From Panacibacter microcysteis (GTDB lineage: Bacteria; Bacteroidota; Bacteroidia; Chitinophagales; Chitinophagaceae), in NCBI RefSeq assembly GCF_015831355.1, contig NZ_JADWYR010000001.1, forward strand, positions 2,356,001 to 2,420,000: a stretch of 64,000 bases of DNA, in the 5' to 3' direction. Below the pieces are notes generated by a model. The model saw only the letters and a program-made list of their open reading frames with translations. It was not told where the DNA came from and did no database searches. This document shows, piece by piece, positions 1 through 8,232 of this stretch; the stretch's first letter is position 1, and every line of letters begins with the position of its first letter. The position numbers and the translations under genes are program-made.

Positions 1-246
1 TATGAATGGACTTTGCGAACCTTCGTCCAGCCCCTGAATATCAGAAGAGCCGGCAGGCCCTGTATTACCAGTAGTGGCAAGACCACCATACACTTTTGCC
101 AATACGTTCTTATAGCCGTCTGCTGTGGCATAAGTTGTTTCCGGTGTAAGATCGTTCTGCGGGTACAGGTCCAGCTTTTTTGCACAGGAAGAGATCATTG
201 CTGCAGCAATGAGCGCCACAACTATTTTATTCATTGAATTTTTCAT
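1..246 (-). CDS. SusD/RagB-family outer-membrane lipoprotein, N-terminal part (runs off the left edge)
   Basis: Minus-strand reading frame open to the window edge, about 82 codons visible. It begins MKNSMNKIVVALIAAAM and has a lipobox-like ISSC, so it is predicted to be a lipidated, surface-exposed protein. The mature start, with KLDLYPQNDLTPETTYAT and then YKNVLAKVYGGLA, is typical of SusD-like glycan-binding partners. It starts 18 bp after the susC stop, so the two form the usual SusC/SusD pair and are probably co-transcribed. An ATG at 258 in the same frame is an alternative start; I chose 246 because it leaves a compact signal peptide. The substrate cannot be read from this fragment; the shared operator with a GH13 gene (see findings) suggests alpha-glucans, by inference only. 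Confidence 0.85.
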   Translation of the reverse strand, partial: MKNSMNKIVVALIAAAMISSCAKKLDLYPQNDLTPETTYATADGYKNVLAKVYGGLATTGNTGPAGSSDIQGLDEGSQSPFI

Positions 247-264
247 CTTGTTCAGCATTAGTTT

Positions 265-3234
265 TTAGAAATCGAGGTTTAAACCGAGCGAGAAGATGCG
301 CGGTCTTGGATAAATATTGTTATCAACACCACTGTCACTTGCATTCTCCGGATCTAAACCTTTGTATTTTGTTATGATCAGCACATTCTGGATACTGGCT
401 GCCAGCCTGAGCGATGCAGCATCTTTGAATATTTTTCCTACGTTGTACCCAATGTTGATGTTATCCAGCCTGAGGAACGAGGCATTTTCGATATAGTAAT
501 CGGAGAGATACTGGTTGTTTTCAAAACCTGTTTCCAGGTAATTTGCTGATGCGTTACCAATAAAATTGATCGGGTTTTTTATCGACCTGATCACACCACT
601 GTTTGAGAAATAGTTGTTGTAGAGGTAATTACCAAAATAGCCGTGTGCAGCCAGTCCAAGACTGAATGATTTATACGTTAGCTGTGTGTTGATACCAATC
701 AATACATCCGGTGCAGGTTTCTTATAAAAATACCTGTCATCGCTGTTGATCTGACCATCCCGGTTAATGTCTTCGTATAAACCTTCTATAGGTTTGCCGG
801 TTGTAGGATCGTATACCTGTTTGTAAACATTGTATGTGTATGGGCTATACCCCACAAAATGTTTCCCGATATTATTGCCTGTGCCGCCTGAAATACCGCT
901 TACTTCAATGCCTTTGAAGTTGGGATCTTCCTGTTTTAAGAGATTGGTAATAGTTTGCTTGTTGTAGGTATAGTTGAAACCAAACTCCCATGTAAGATTG
1001 GCTGTTTTAACGGGAACTGTGTTGATTGCCAGTTCAACGCCTTTGATCTCCATGTTGCCCACATTCGTGGTGATCTGGTTTACGAAGTTGGCACCGGGTG
1101 CTACAGGCACTGTACTAAGCAGGTCTTTTGTTTTTTTGTAGAAATAATCTACGTTACCGGTAATCCTGTTATTGAAAAAACCAAAATCAATACCTGCGTT
1201 GGATGTGGTGGTTGTCTCCCACCTGATATTCGGGTCATAACCCTCCGGGCGAAGAAAAGTATAGAACATATCTCCAAACTGGTACTGGGCAGTATTATTG
1301 CTCGCTTTATAAACAGGCAGATATGAATAGTAGCCAATGCCATCCTGCTGACCGGTGATGCCCCAGCCAAGACGTAATTTCAGATCACTGATAAAAGATG
1401 AAGTCTTAAAAAACTGGTCTTTCAGCTTCCAGGCGGCAGCAAGTGCAGGGAAATAACCTACCCTGTTTTCTTTCGAAAATTTAGAGCTGGCGTCTCTTCT
1501 TAAAGAAGCTGTAAGCAGGTATTTATCAGCAATCGTAAGGTTTAGCCTTGCCAGGTAAGATTCGAGTCTAAACCTTGGTCTGTCAGTTGCAAAAGCGGGT
1601 TCGGAACCAGGTATTAATACTCCATCTGCGCCGTATGCCGGGTAGTTGAAGTTTTCCGTAAGAAAATCCTGGTAACTGTGCCCCACAAGCAGATCAACTT
1701 TTGAGTTAAGGCTGGTTAGTTCTTTGTTGTAAAAGAGTGATACATCAGCCAGCGTATTTTTTTTATTCTCTTTATAATAGACATAGCGCCCGTTGGTTAG
1801 AAAATTTGTGGCGGCTATAGGGTCTGTGTTATCATTACCATCACCGCTGATATTGTCTATACCGAGGTTTACCAGTACATGCAGGTCAGGTAAGAAATGT
1901 AATTTGTAATCAAGTTGCACATTCCCGATAATCCTGTTCACACCGGATGTGTTGTCACGCAGTTCGAGCAATGCAAGCGGGTTTCTTGTAGCAAGGTTTA
2001 CCGGTGTATCATTTGGCTGCAGCCATTCGAAAAATCCGCCATACTTATTATCTGCATAAACAGGCTGCGTAGGGTCAAATGATACAGCCGAGCCAATAGC
2101 GCCTTCATTGGCAAAACGGTTATTGGTTTTAGATGCTTTTACGGCAAGGTTTATTGCCAGGTGATCATCAAAAAAACGGGGGTTAAGGTTTAGTGAAGAA
2201 GATAATCTTTTAAAATTATTTGTTTTAAGAATACCATCCTGGTTAAGGTAGCCGAGAGAAACACGGAACGGTATTTTACCAATACTGCCACTGGCGCTGA
2301 TGTTATTATCGAAGCCCAGCGCCGCCTGGTAAATTTCATCCTGCCAGTCTGTGTTTGCACTGCCAAGCAGGTCTTTGTATGTATTGTTCCCGGATGCGGC
2401 AGCATCTTCATTGATGATACTTCTTACTTCGTTTGCGGATAGTACGTCAATCTTTTTGGGCACTATGCCGGCAGATGCAGTGGAATTAAAATTGAGTTTT
2501 ATTTTGCCCTTTGCGCCTTTTTTTGTGGTAATGATAATTACTCCGTTGGATGCCCTGGATCCGTACAATGCTGTTGCAGATGCATCTTTCAGTACGCTCA
2601 TCGATTCAATATCGTTTGGGTTGATGGTGCTAAGTACGTTTGCGCTACCGGCTATACCATTGCCTTCTACCGGTACACCATCTACAACAATGAGTGGGTC
2701 GTTGCTGGCATTTAATGATGCGCCTGCACGTATGCGTATTTTACTGCCACCACCTGCAGAACCGCCGCCGGATGTTATTTGCAGGCCGGCAACCTTGCCT
2801 TGCAGCAATTGCTCAGACGAGTTGTTTACACCTTTCTGAAAGTCTTTGGTGGTAACTGCAGTTACGGCACCTGTAAGGTCTCCTTTTTTGCGTGTGCCGT
2901 AGGCCACCACCACAATGTCGTTGAGAGAACTGTTTGCTGCTACCAGAGAAATCTTCATGGGTGCACTGCCAATAAGCAGTTCCTGTGGTGCAAAGCCAAT
3001 ATGGCTGATAACGATGGTCGTGGCACTTGCCGGTACATTTAGCGAGAAACTTCCGTCTTCTTTTGTTTGTGTTCCGGTATTGGTTCCTTTAACCAAAACA
3101 GAAGCGCCGGCCACGGGGCTTCCGTCTTTGAGATCGGTAACCTTGCCGGTTACAGTTTTCTCTTGTGCCAGTGCGGGCATGGCATACAATACCAGCGCTA
3201 ACACAAGCGTCGTAAACAATCGCTTAAAGTTCAT
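265..3234 (-). CDS. SusC/RagA-family TonB-linked outer-membrane transporter
   Basis: 989 residues, a usual length for SusC proteins. Order: signal peptide (1-23, ending PALAQ); a carboxypeptidase-regulatory-like beta domain (about 27-95, TVTGKVTD...GASVLVKGT); the plug (about 105-240) with the TonB-receptor signatures DPLIVVDGVPVEG, LKDASATALYGSRASNG and VIIITTKKG; then a beta-barrel ending in aromatic residues (LGLNLDF). It imports oligosaccharides or peptides across the outer membrane together with the SusD lipoprotein encoded directly downstream. The 422-bp gap upstream carries a promoter overlapped by two copies of GTGTA-N5-TACAC, and the next gene upstream on the same strand is a Nudix-type regulator. 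Family assignment is secure; substrate is inference. Confidence 0.95.
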   Translation of the reverse strand: MNFKRLFTTLVLALVLYAMPALAQEKTVTGKVTDLKDGSPVAGASVLVKGTNTGTQTKEDGSFSLNVPASATTIVISHIGFAPQELLIGSAPMKISLVAANSSLNDIVVVAYGTRKKGDLTGAVTAVTTKDFQKGVNNSSEQLLQGKVAGLQITSGGGSAGGGSKIRIRAGASLNASNDPLIVVDGVPVEGNGIAGSANVLSTINPNDIESMSVLKDASATALYGSRASNGVIIITTKKGAKGKIKLNFNSTASAGIVPKKIDVLSANEVRSIINEDAAASGNNTYKDLLGSANTDWQDEIYQAALGFDNNISASGSIGKIPFRVSLGYLNQDGILKTNNFKRLSSSLNLNPRFFDDHLAINLAVKASKTNNRFANEGAIGSAVSFDPTQPVYADNKYGGFFEWLQPNDTPVNLATRNPLALLELRDNTSGVNRIIGNVQLDYKLHFLPDLHVLVNLGIDNISGDGNDNTDPIAATNFLTNGRYVYYKENKKNTLADVSLFYNKELTSLNSKVDLLVGHSYQDFLTENFNYPAYGADGVLIPGSEPAFATDRPRFRLESYLARLNLTIADKYLLTASLRRDASSKFSKENRVGYFPALAAAWKLKDQFFKTSSFISDLKLRLGWGITGQQDGIGYYSYLPVYKASNNTAQYQFGDMFYTFLRPEGYDPNIRWETTTTSNAGIDFGFFNNRITGNVDYFYKKTKDLLSTVPVAPGANFVNQITTNVGNMEIKGVELAINTVPVKTANLTWEFGFNYTYNKQTITNLLKQEDPNFKGIEVSGISGGTGNNIGKHFVGYSPYTYNVYKQVYDPTTGKPIEGLYEDINRDGQINSDDRYFYKKPAPDVLIGINTQLTYKSFSLGLAAHGYFGNYLYNNYFSNSGVIRSIKNPINFIGNASANYLETGFENNQYLSDYYIENASFLRLDNINIGYNVGKIFKDAASLRLAASIQNVLIITKYKGLDPENASDSGVDNNIYPRPRIFSLGLNLDF

Positions 3235-3388
3235 AGTAATGGTTTTTTACTTTGGTTTTATGTGAGTTCTTAAAAGCCGCAGTTATACTGAAAGATGATC
3301 AGGCAGGCCCATGTATTTATTGCTGGTTTAGTCGTTCTTAAGCAGTGCAGTCAGTCTCATGGTTTATCTGGCAATCGTTTCAGGTAAG

Positions 3389-3403
3389 GTGTAATTTATA
3401 CAC
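3389..3403. promoter_or_regulatory. Operator-like palindrome GTGTA-N5-TACAC, distal copy at susC
   Basis: Perfect 5-bp inverted repeat with a 5-bp spacer. Its centre is 31 bp, about three helical turns, from the second copy at 3420-3434. On the minus strand it lies just downstream of the presumed -7 element, where a bound protein would block initiation. The same palindrome occurs at the GH13 gene promoter (26088-26102). Confidence 0.6.
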
Positions 3404-3410
3404 ATTAGTA

Positions 3411-3460
3411 CGCAAATATGTGTATTTTTTACACAACAGAAAAAATTTTTTAAAAATTCC
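3411..3460 (-). promoter_or_regulatory. susC promoter with embedded operator GTGTA-N5-TACAC (3420-3434)
   Basis: On the minus strand a T-rich segment resembling the -33 TTTG box is followed by the palindrome and then by CATATTTG (3412-3419), one mismatch from TAnnTTTG. This layout is almost identical to that before the GH13 amylase gene. The predicted start lies roughly 170 bp before the susC start codon, leaving a long leader in which I see no recognised riboswitch. Confidence 0.6.
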
Positions 3461-3593
3461 TGCTTAAACAATGGCCGTAGAAAATAAGGCGAAAAATACT
3501 GTTTGCCGGGGCAGGTTATAGAACATTACTGGTTAGCCTTTTTAGAGGCAGGTATATCAGATGCGGGGCAGCACTTGTTTAACAAAGAGCAGA

Positions 3594-3650
3594 ACGCTGA
3601 AGAGTGCGACGCAACAAAAGCCACATAGTAGCAATACTGCCGGGCTCATA
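3594..3650 (-). repeat. Interspersed hairpin element, copy 1
   Basis: C/G core form (GCGTCGC on the minus strand). It sits directly after the stop of the Nudix regulator gene, in the same orientation as that gene. The GAGCCCGGC end faces the gene. Confidence 0.8.
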
Positions 3651-3656
3651 AAAAAA

Positions 3657-4415
3657 TTAACCGAAATCGATGCCGCTCCATTTTTTCTTGGTGTGTTTGT
3701 ACTTCTGAAAGTCAAACTGGTAAAGCTTTCCGGGGCGGTGTGGTACATCGTCTTCAAACTCGCCGGTGTCTATGAGGAAGTCCATGGCAAAGAATTTCTT
3801 CCGGAAATTGCGGCGGTCCATTTTTATGTCGAGAATGGCTTCGTAGAGGTTTTGAAGTTCTCTGAGAGAAAATTTTTCGGGTAAAAGATTAAAGCCAAGC
3901 GGGTGTTCCTGTATTCTTTTTTGCAGCCAGCAGTAGCATTCGTTCATAATTTCTTTATGGTCAAATGCCATGTCCATCTCCTGTATGGTTTTTACGGCGT
4001 GCCAGTGCAGTTCATTATCCATTTTGCTAAGCTGGTGGTGCTCAATATTGAGCAGTGAGCAGTACGCAACGGTAAGCACGCGGCCACCGGGGTGCCGGTT
4101 TGGCCGGCTAAAGGTTTTTACCTGGGCCAGGTACACATCATCCATACCTGTTCTTTCTTTAAGTACGCGGTAGGCGGCGTCATCCAGCAGTTCATTGTCG
4201 GCAGCAAAATCGCCCAGCAGCGACCATTTGTCTTTAAAAATTTCAAGATCGCTACGTATCAGCAATACTTTCAGTTCATTTTCATCAAAGCCAAAAATTA
4301 CACAGTCAACGGTAATTGGAACACGCGGGTAAGATTCCACCAGTTTTTTTGCGTCGTTTATAAGCCCCTCATTTTTTAGCCGGAATTCAGATTGAGCAGT
4401 AGCTTCTTGTTTCAT
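3657..4415 (-). CDS. Nudix-like (NrtR/AraR-type) transcriptional regulator
   Basis: 252 residues: a Nudix-fold domain (about 30-150) followed by a winged-helix domain (about 175-245, FSLRELQNLYEAIL...RRNFRKKFF). The Nudix box region (68-91, GDFAADNELLDDAAYRVLKE) has lost the catalytic pattern: the expected REUxEE reads RVLKER, so hydrolysis is unlikely. This matches the NrtR/AraR type of regulator, in which the fold serves as a ligand sensor. In Bacteroidota such genes often sit beside sugar-uptake loci, and susC/susD follow directly downstream on the same strand. Its target may be the GTGTA-N5-TACAC palindrome; that link is inference. No full palindrome is seen before its own start, only a half-site (GTGTA near 4491). 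Confidence 0.85.
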   Translation of the reverse strand: MKQEATAQSEFRLKNEGLINDAKKLVESYPRVPITVDCVIFGFDENELKVLLIRSDLEIFKDKWSLLGDFAADNELLDDAAYRVLKERTGMDDVYLAQVKTFSRPNRHPGGRVLTVAYCSLLNIEHHQLSKMDNELHWHAVKTIQEMDMAFDHKEIMNECYCWLQKRIQEHPLGFNLLPEKFSLRELQNLYEAILDIKMDRRNFRKKFFAMDFLIDTGEFEDDVPHRPGKLYQFDFQKYKHTKKKWSGIDFG

Positions 4416-4510
4416 GTTGGCAAATTTCGAAAAGACAGTCAGTTGTTGGCAAATCTAAAACTTCCCGAAAATAAAACTATTTTTTAATTGTGTATAAGTG
4501 ACGCTTTGAA

Positions 4511-4558
4511 ACCGGCTGCAGATCGCTGTTCAGCTTTGGTTGTGTCACTCACTGCATC
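4511..4558 (+). repeat. Interspersed hairpin element, copy 2 (3' end diverged)
   Basis: T/A core form (GTTGTGTCACTCACT), preceded by ACCGGCTGCAG. The usual CTTGTAC tail is lost. It lies between the divergent regulator gene and ruvC; an open frame running through it upstream of ruvC is spurious. Confidence 0.7.
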
Positions 4559-4628
4559 ATTCTGTTCTTTGTGCGGCTGCAGCGATCATTGCACTGTTTT
4601 CTGGTTATCGTCTTATCTTCACGCCTGT

Positions 4629-5198
4629 ATGACGGCCACAAAAAACAATATTATTCTTGGTATAGACCCCGGATCACTGGTAATGGGCTATGCTATCATA
4701 GATGTAAACGGCAGCCATATACGGGTGCTTACCATGGATGTGCTTAAACTGGCCGCCGTGGCAGATATTTATGAGCGGCTGGAGATGATCCATACCAAAG
4801 TAAACCTGCTCATCAGCCAATACAAGCCGCATACGTTTGCCATTGAAGCACCATTCTTTGGTAAAAATGTACAAAGTATGCTTAAACTAGGCAGGGCACA
4901 GGGAGTGGCTATTGCAGCAGCTATGCAGGGTAAAATTGGTGTTACAGAATACTCGCCCAAAAAGGTGAAGCAATCAATAACAGGCAATGGAAATGCTGCT
5001 AAAGAACAGGTGTGGAAGATGCTGCAGCAAACACTTGGGCTTGAAGAAAAGCCGCAATACTTCGATGCCACAGACGCACTGGCTGTAGCCTTGTGCCACC
5101 ATTATCAAACATCTTCGCCCATTGGTAAAATGAGTAAAGGATTTAAAGGATGGGAAGAATTTGTTGTAAAAAACCAGGACAGGATTCTTAAAAAATAA
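4629..5198 (+). CDS. ruvC: Crossover junction endodeoxyribonuclease RuvC
   Basis: 189 residues from the ATG at 4629. RuvC cleaves Holliday junctions during recombinational repair, acting with RuvAB. Visible acidic active-site residues: D13 in LGIDPGS, E73 in FAIEAPFF, and D146/D149 in YFDATDALAVALCHH. The open frame extends upstream, but that part overlaps an interspersed repeat, and the family begins just before the IILGIDPG strand, so 4629 is the start. The next gene begins 4 bp after the stop, so they are probably co-transcribed. Confidence 0.95.
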   Translation: MTATKNNIILGIDPGSLVMGYAIIDVNGSHIRVLTMDVLKLAAVADIYERLEMIHTKVNLLISQYKPHTFAIEAPFFGKNVQSMLKLGRAQGVAIAAAMQGKIGVTEYSPKKVKQSITGNGNAAKEQVWKMLQQTLGLEEKPQYFDATDALAVALCHHYQTSSPIGKMSKGFKGWEEFVVKNQDRILKK

Positions 5199-5202
5199 AC
5201 CG

Positions 5203-5697
5203 ATGACATACCCACTCTTAAAGAAAATAAGAATACTTGTTGTATTCTTTATCATTGCGCTTGCAATAAGCGGCATTACCGCCTTCCCGGTTTATACAGA
5301 ACTCACTTTTTTAAAACAACAGGGCTTTATAAATACTGATCATGTATTGGGTGCATGGCTGGATAAAGTATATAACGGTGTTGCAGACACTTATAAAAAA
5401 TATCCTTTTTTGTTTTATGGCTACGACTGGCTGGCATTTGCCCACCTGATGATTGCAGCTTTATTTTATGGTGTGTATAGAGATCCTGTGCGCAACAAGT
5501 TTATCATGGGCTGGGGTATGTTTTGCTGTGTTTGCATTATACCGCTTGCCTTTATTTGTGGAACCATCCGAAGTATACCCTTATATCATATACTTATCGA
5601 TTGCAGCTTTGGAGTGTTCGGTATTATACCCTTACTTGTTTGCCGTAAATACATTCTTCAACTGGAAGCGCTGCAAAACGCTGCCAATGTTACATAG
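5203..5697 (+). CDS. Conserved hypothetical membrane protein
   Basis: 164 residues, not recognised. About four hydrophobic segments: 10-30 (ILVVFFIIALAISGITAF), 73-92 (DWLAFAHLMIAALFYGVY), 100-120 (FIMGWGMFCCVCIIPLAFIC) and 128-148. The loop after the first helix is long and rather polar. It starts 4 bp after ruvC and its 3' end overlaps the convergent HIT gene by 8 bp. The tight spacing suggests real translation with ruvC, but gives no clue to function. Confidence 0.75.
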   Translation: MTYPLLKKIRILVVFFIIALAISGITAFPVYTELTFLKQQGFINTDHVLGAWLDKVYNGVADTYKKYPFLFYGYDWLAFAHLMIAALFYGVYRDPVRNKFIMGWGMFCCVCIIPLAFICGTIRSIPLYHILIDCSFGVFGIIPLLVCRKYILQLEALQNAANVT

Positions 5698-6079
5698 CAG
5701 CAAGTATCTGCTGTTGCACTTCCACTAATTCTTCCGCGCTTAGCTGTAGTTTTTTCCGGGTAAAGTTCAGGTCGTCTGAAGAATTGATTGGCAGCAGGTG
5801 CATGTGTGCATGCGGCACTTCAAGGCCTATAACTTCTATACCGCAGCGGTCGCACGGGAAAGCTTTCTCAATAGCCTTGGCAATTGGTTTGGCAAATATG
5901 AGCAGCTCACTTAAATAATCATCCGGCAAATCAAAAAATTTGTCGATCTCCAGTTTTGGAATAACCAGCACATGGCCTTTAACCGTGGGAAAAATATCGA
6001 GGAAGGCATAGAATTTATCGTTCCCGGCAATTTTGTAAGAGGGAATTTCCCCGGCTATTATTTTTGAAAAGATGGTCAT
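5690..6079 (-). CDS. HIT-family hydrolase (histidine triad)
   Basis: 129 residues. The histidine triad PHAHMHLLP is clear near residue 95, preceded by the usual TIFSKIIAGEIPSYKI and GHVLVIPK segments. HIT proteins of this branch hydrolyse nucleoside phosphoramidates or adenylylated compounds in the cytoplasm. I chose the ATG at 6079 (MTIFSKI) because the 33 further upstream codons are atypical and fall in the greA terminator region. Overlaps the 3' end of the preceding plus-strand gene by 8 bp. Confidence 0.9.
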   Translation of the reverse strand: MTIFSKIIAGEIPSYKIAGNDKFYAFLDIFPTVKGHVLVIPKLEIDKFFDLPDDYLSELLIFAKPIAKAIEKAFPCDRCGIEVIGLEVPHAHMHLLPINSSDDLNFTRKKLQLSAEELVEVQQQILAAM

Positions 6080-6158
6080 ATAACGCTGTTTTGTGTGTGC
6101 AGATTTAGTGATTATTGCTGATAAAGAAATAGCCTGCAGCAAAATATTTTGAACAAAC

Positions 6159-6191
6159 AAAAAGCCCTCAATTTTCATTGAAGGCTTTTAT
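6159..6191 (-). terminator. Intrinsic terminator after greA
   Basis: Imperfect stem AAAAGCC-TCAAT / ATTGA-GGCTTTT with a 4-nt loop and a T-tract on the minus strand, 20 bp past the greA stop. Confidence 0.75.
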
Positions 6192-6210
6192 ACAAAGAGG
6201 TAAATATTTG

Positions 6211-6684
6211 TTACACCGTAATATCTTCTATTTTAAATTTTATAAGACCGGTAGGTGCCTTTACTTCAGCAATTTCGCCTTTTGTTTTTCCCAGCAGGCC
6301 CTGGCCTATGGGAGAACCAACGGAAATTTTGCCGGCTTTAAGATCTGCTTCTTTTTCACCAACAATCTGGTATGTAACCGTCTTTTTGGTGGCCACATTG
6401 GTAATGGTAACTTTTGTAAGAATGGAAACCTTGCTTGTATCCACACTGCTGGCATCTACAATGCGTGCAATGGCAAGCTGGCTTTCGAGCAGCTTCATCT
6501 TGGCTTCGAGTATTCCCTGCGCTTCTTTGGCGGCATCGTATTCAGCATTTTCTTTAAGGTCCCCTTTTTCTCTTGCTTCAGCTATGGCTCTGGAGGCCGC
6601 AGGCCTGTCTACGGTTTTCATGCGGTGAAGCTCCTCTTTCATATTCTCATAAGCCTCTTTGGATACATACATTACGTCACTCAT
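6211..6684 (-). CDS. greA: Transcription elongation factor GreA
   Basis: 157 residues, the normal length. The N-terminal coiled coil carries the acidic tip sequence GDLKENAEYD; the C-terminal FKBP-like domain contains SPIGQGLLGKTKGE. GreA enters the RNA polymerase secondary channel and stimulates cleavage of backtracked transcripts. The start at 6684 (MSDVMYVSKEAYENM) is preferred over an upstream extension rich in non-polar residues; MYVSKEAY at 6672 is also possible. A terminator-like hairpin lies about 25-60 bp upstream of the start on the same strand and may attenuate the gene. Confidence 0.95.
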   Translation of the reverse strand: MSDVMYVSKEAYENMKEELHRMKTVDRPAASRAIAEAREKGDLKENAEYDAAKEAQGILEAKMKLLESQLAIARIVDASSVDTSKVSILTKVTITNVATKKTVTYQIVGEKEADLKAGKISVGSPIGQGLLGKTKGEIAEVKAPTGLIKFKIEDITV

Positions 6685-6706
6685 AAAATTGAGGTTTGCG
6701 TTAGAT

Positions 6707-6745
6707 AAAAAAAATACAACGCCACATATTTTGTACGTAGCGTTG
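6707..6745 (-). promoter_or_regulatory. Terminator-like hairpin in the greA leader (candidate attenuator)
   Basis: On the minus strand a 12-bp stem (6734-6745 with 6717-6728, two G-T pairs) has a 5-nt loop and is followed directly by a run of T. No minus-strand gene lies upstream that it could terminate, so it must act in the greA leader. A TATTTTTG box (6754-6761, minus strand) sits just upstream and would start the transcript close to the hairpin. Confidence 0.5.
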
Positions 6746-6942
6746 CAGAATATCAAAAATACAAAAATCCATATACAAAGACAAGTATTAAAAATAATCT
6801 GCCTGCACTACTTTTTCGTGTTTTGAGGCTGTCGGTATAAGTACACTTTTTTGCCCGGCAAAACTTGTATTAGAATATTCCCACAAGTAAATTTCCTTTT
6901 GCAGTTTATTGTTTTTTACTTTTGACCCCTTACTTAATACGC

Positions 6943-7779
6943 ATGATAGAAGTTGGAGTTTATAATACACTGAAAGTTTCCCGCAAGGTTGAGTTTGGGT
7001 TTTATCTTGATGATGGTAAGGAAGGTATATTATTACCAAAAAGATTTGCGCCTGCAGACCTTCGTACCGGGGATGAAATCAAAGTATTTATTTACCATGA
7101 TTCTGATAACCGGCTGGTAGCAACCACCCAGGAACCCAAAGGTATTGTAGGCGATGTTGTAAAGCTGAAATGCGTAAGCACCACAGAGCATGGGGCATTT
7201 CTCGACTGGGGTTTAATGAAGGACATTTTTGTACCAAAATCCCAGCAGCTTGCACGTATGCAGAAAGGCGGTGAGTACCTGGTGAAAATTTACATAGATG
7301 CGCAAACCGGCAGGGTGGCCGCAACCGAAAAAGTAGAACGGCAGATAAGTAATGAAGAGCTAACTGTTGCAGAAGCGGAGGAAGTTGACCTTTACGTGCA
7401 ACGTAAAAGTGATCTTGGCTTTGTAATGATCATCAATGGTAAACACACAGGCCTGTTGCATGCTAACGAAGTGTACAGGGATGTGCATGTAGGTGACCGA
7501 CTGAAAGGGTTTGTGAAAACCATAAGACCAGATAATAAAATAGACATTGTTCTGGACAAGCCAGGCTATAGCAAAGTAGAAGGAGAGGCAGAAAAAATTC
7601 TGCGCCTCCTGAAAGAAAATAATGGCTTTCTGCCTTACCACGATAAAAGTGAACCCGAAGATATTTATCGTTTTTTTGCGATGAGCAAAAAAACTTTTAA
7701 AATGACGCTTGGGGCTTTGTATAAGCAAAAACGCATCAGTATAGATAGTGAAGGAATTTCACTGATTACCGCCGTGTAA
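6943..7779 (+). CDS. CvfB-like S1-domain RNA-binding protein
   Basis: 278 residues from ATG 6943 (MIEVGVYNTLKVSRK). It matches the CvfB/YitL family: an N-terminal S1-like domain (FGFYLDDGKEGILLPKRFAP), further S1-like domains (EHGAFLDWGLMKDIFVPKSQ and LGFVMIINGKHTGLLHANE), and a C-terminal winged-helix segment (EDIYRFFAMSKKTFKMTLGALYKQKRI). Family members bind RNA and influence virulence or stress gene expression in Firmicutes; the role in Bacteroidota is not established. It stands alone between convergent and divergent neighbours. An upstream in-frame ATG at 6922 is less likely because the family begins near MIEVG. Confidence 0.88.
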   Translation: MIEVGVYNTLKVSRKVEFGFYLDDGKEGILLPKRFAPADLRTGDEIKVFIYHDSDNRLVATTQEPKGIVGDVVKLKCVSTTEHGAFLDWGLMKDIFVPKSQQLARMQKGGEYLVKIYIDAQTGRVAATEKVERQISNEELTVAEAEEVDLYVQRKSDLGFVMIINGKHTGLLHANEVYRDVHVGDRLKGFVKTIRPDNKIDIVLDKPGYSKVEGEAEKILRLLKENNGFLPYHDKSEPEDIYRFFAMSKKTFKMTLGALYKQKRISIDSEGISLITAV

Positions 7780-7781
7780 TC

Positions 7782-7991
7782 TTAATCTTTTGTACTGTCT
7801 ACCACTACCGTACCATTACTTACGCCGTTAGGTTGCATCATGGTATCACCCATTGATTTGCCTGAATCTGTAACGGTTGCACCCGGAGAAGTGGTGGCTG
7901 GTTCTGTTTCTGTTCCTTTGTTTTCGTTTGCGCCATTACCACATGCGCTTAAAAGTATGGTGGTAAAAACAGCGATTGATAGTGCTTTCAT
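7782..7991 (-). CDS. Small lipoprotein, hypothetical
   Basis: 69 residues. A short signal peptide with lipobox LLSAC (about residues 13-17) is followed by a low-complexity Thr/Ser/Gly/Glu-rich tail that looks unfolded. The stop lies 2 bp from the end of the convergent CvfB-like gene. No function can be assigned; the clean lipobox and fitting context support a real gene. Confidence 0.7.
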   Translation of the reverse strand: MKALSIAVFTTILLSACGNGANENKGTETEPATTSPGATVTDSGKSMGDTMMQPNGVSNGTVVVDSTKD

Positions 7992-8103
7992 GGTTATGTT
8001 TTATTAATGCAAACAATTATGCTGCCAAACACACTGTACGGCGTAAAACCATGAGCGTTATGCATAATTATAATGCTACTAAAACCAGCAAGTCTGCGAA
8101 ACG

Positions 8104-8134
8104 AAAAAATACGCCAGGCCGGGGTGGTCTGGCG
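8104..8134 (-). terminator. Intrinsic terminator after rnr
   Basis: Stem CGCCAG-CC / GG-CTGGCG (8112-8134), followed on the minus strand by TATTTTTT. It lies about 100 bp past the rnr stop; repeat copy 3 lies between, so here the element would be part of the rnr 3' untranslated region. Confidence 0.75.
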
Positions 8135-8149
8135 GGAATATTGCCTGAT

Positions 8150-8221
8150 CGCTGCAGCTGCCACATGAATGGAACGCACAAGTGAGTGACACAACAGGCG
8201 ATGCCATAAAAACAAATGCCT
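8150..8221 (-). repeat. Interspersed hairpin element, copy 3
   Basis: T/A core form, with the GGCATCGCCT linker type. Directly after the rnr stop, in the same orientation as rnr. Confidence 0.85.
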
Positions 8222-8232
8222 GTAACCAAATG

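Noticed and set aside
13-237. Plus-strand open frame at the left edge
   Set aside because: It lies antisense to the SusD reading frame, which has a signal peptide, lipobox and the expected place after susC.
4488-4628. N-terminal extension of RuvC
   Set aside because: It translates an interspersed repeat and is not like any RuvC N-terminus; the ATG at 4629 fits the family.
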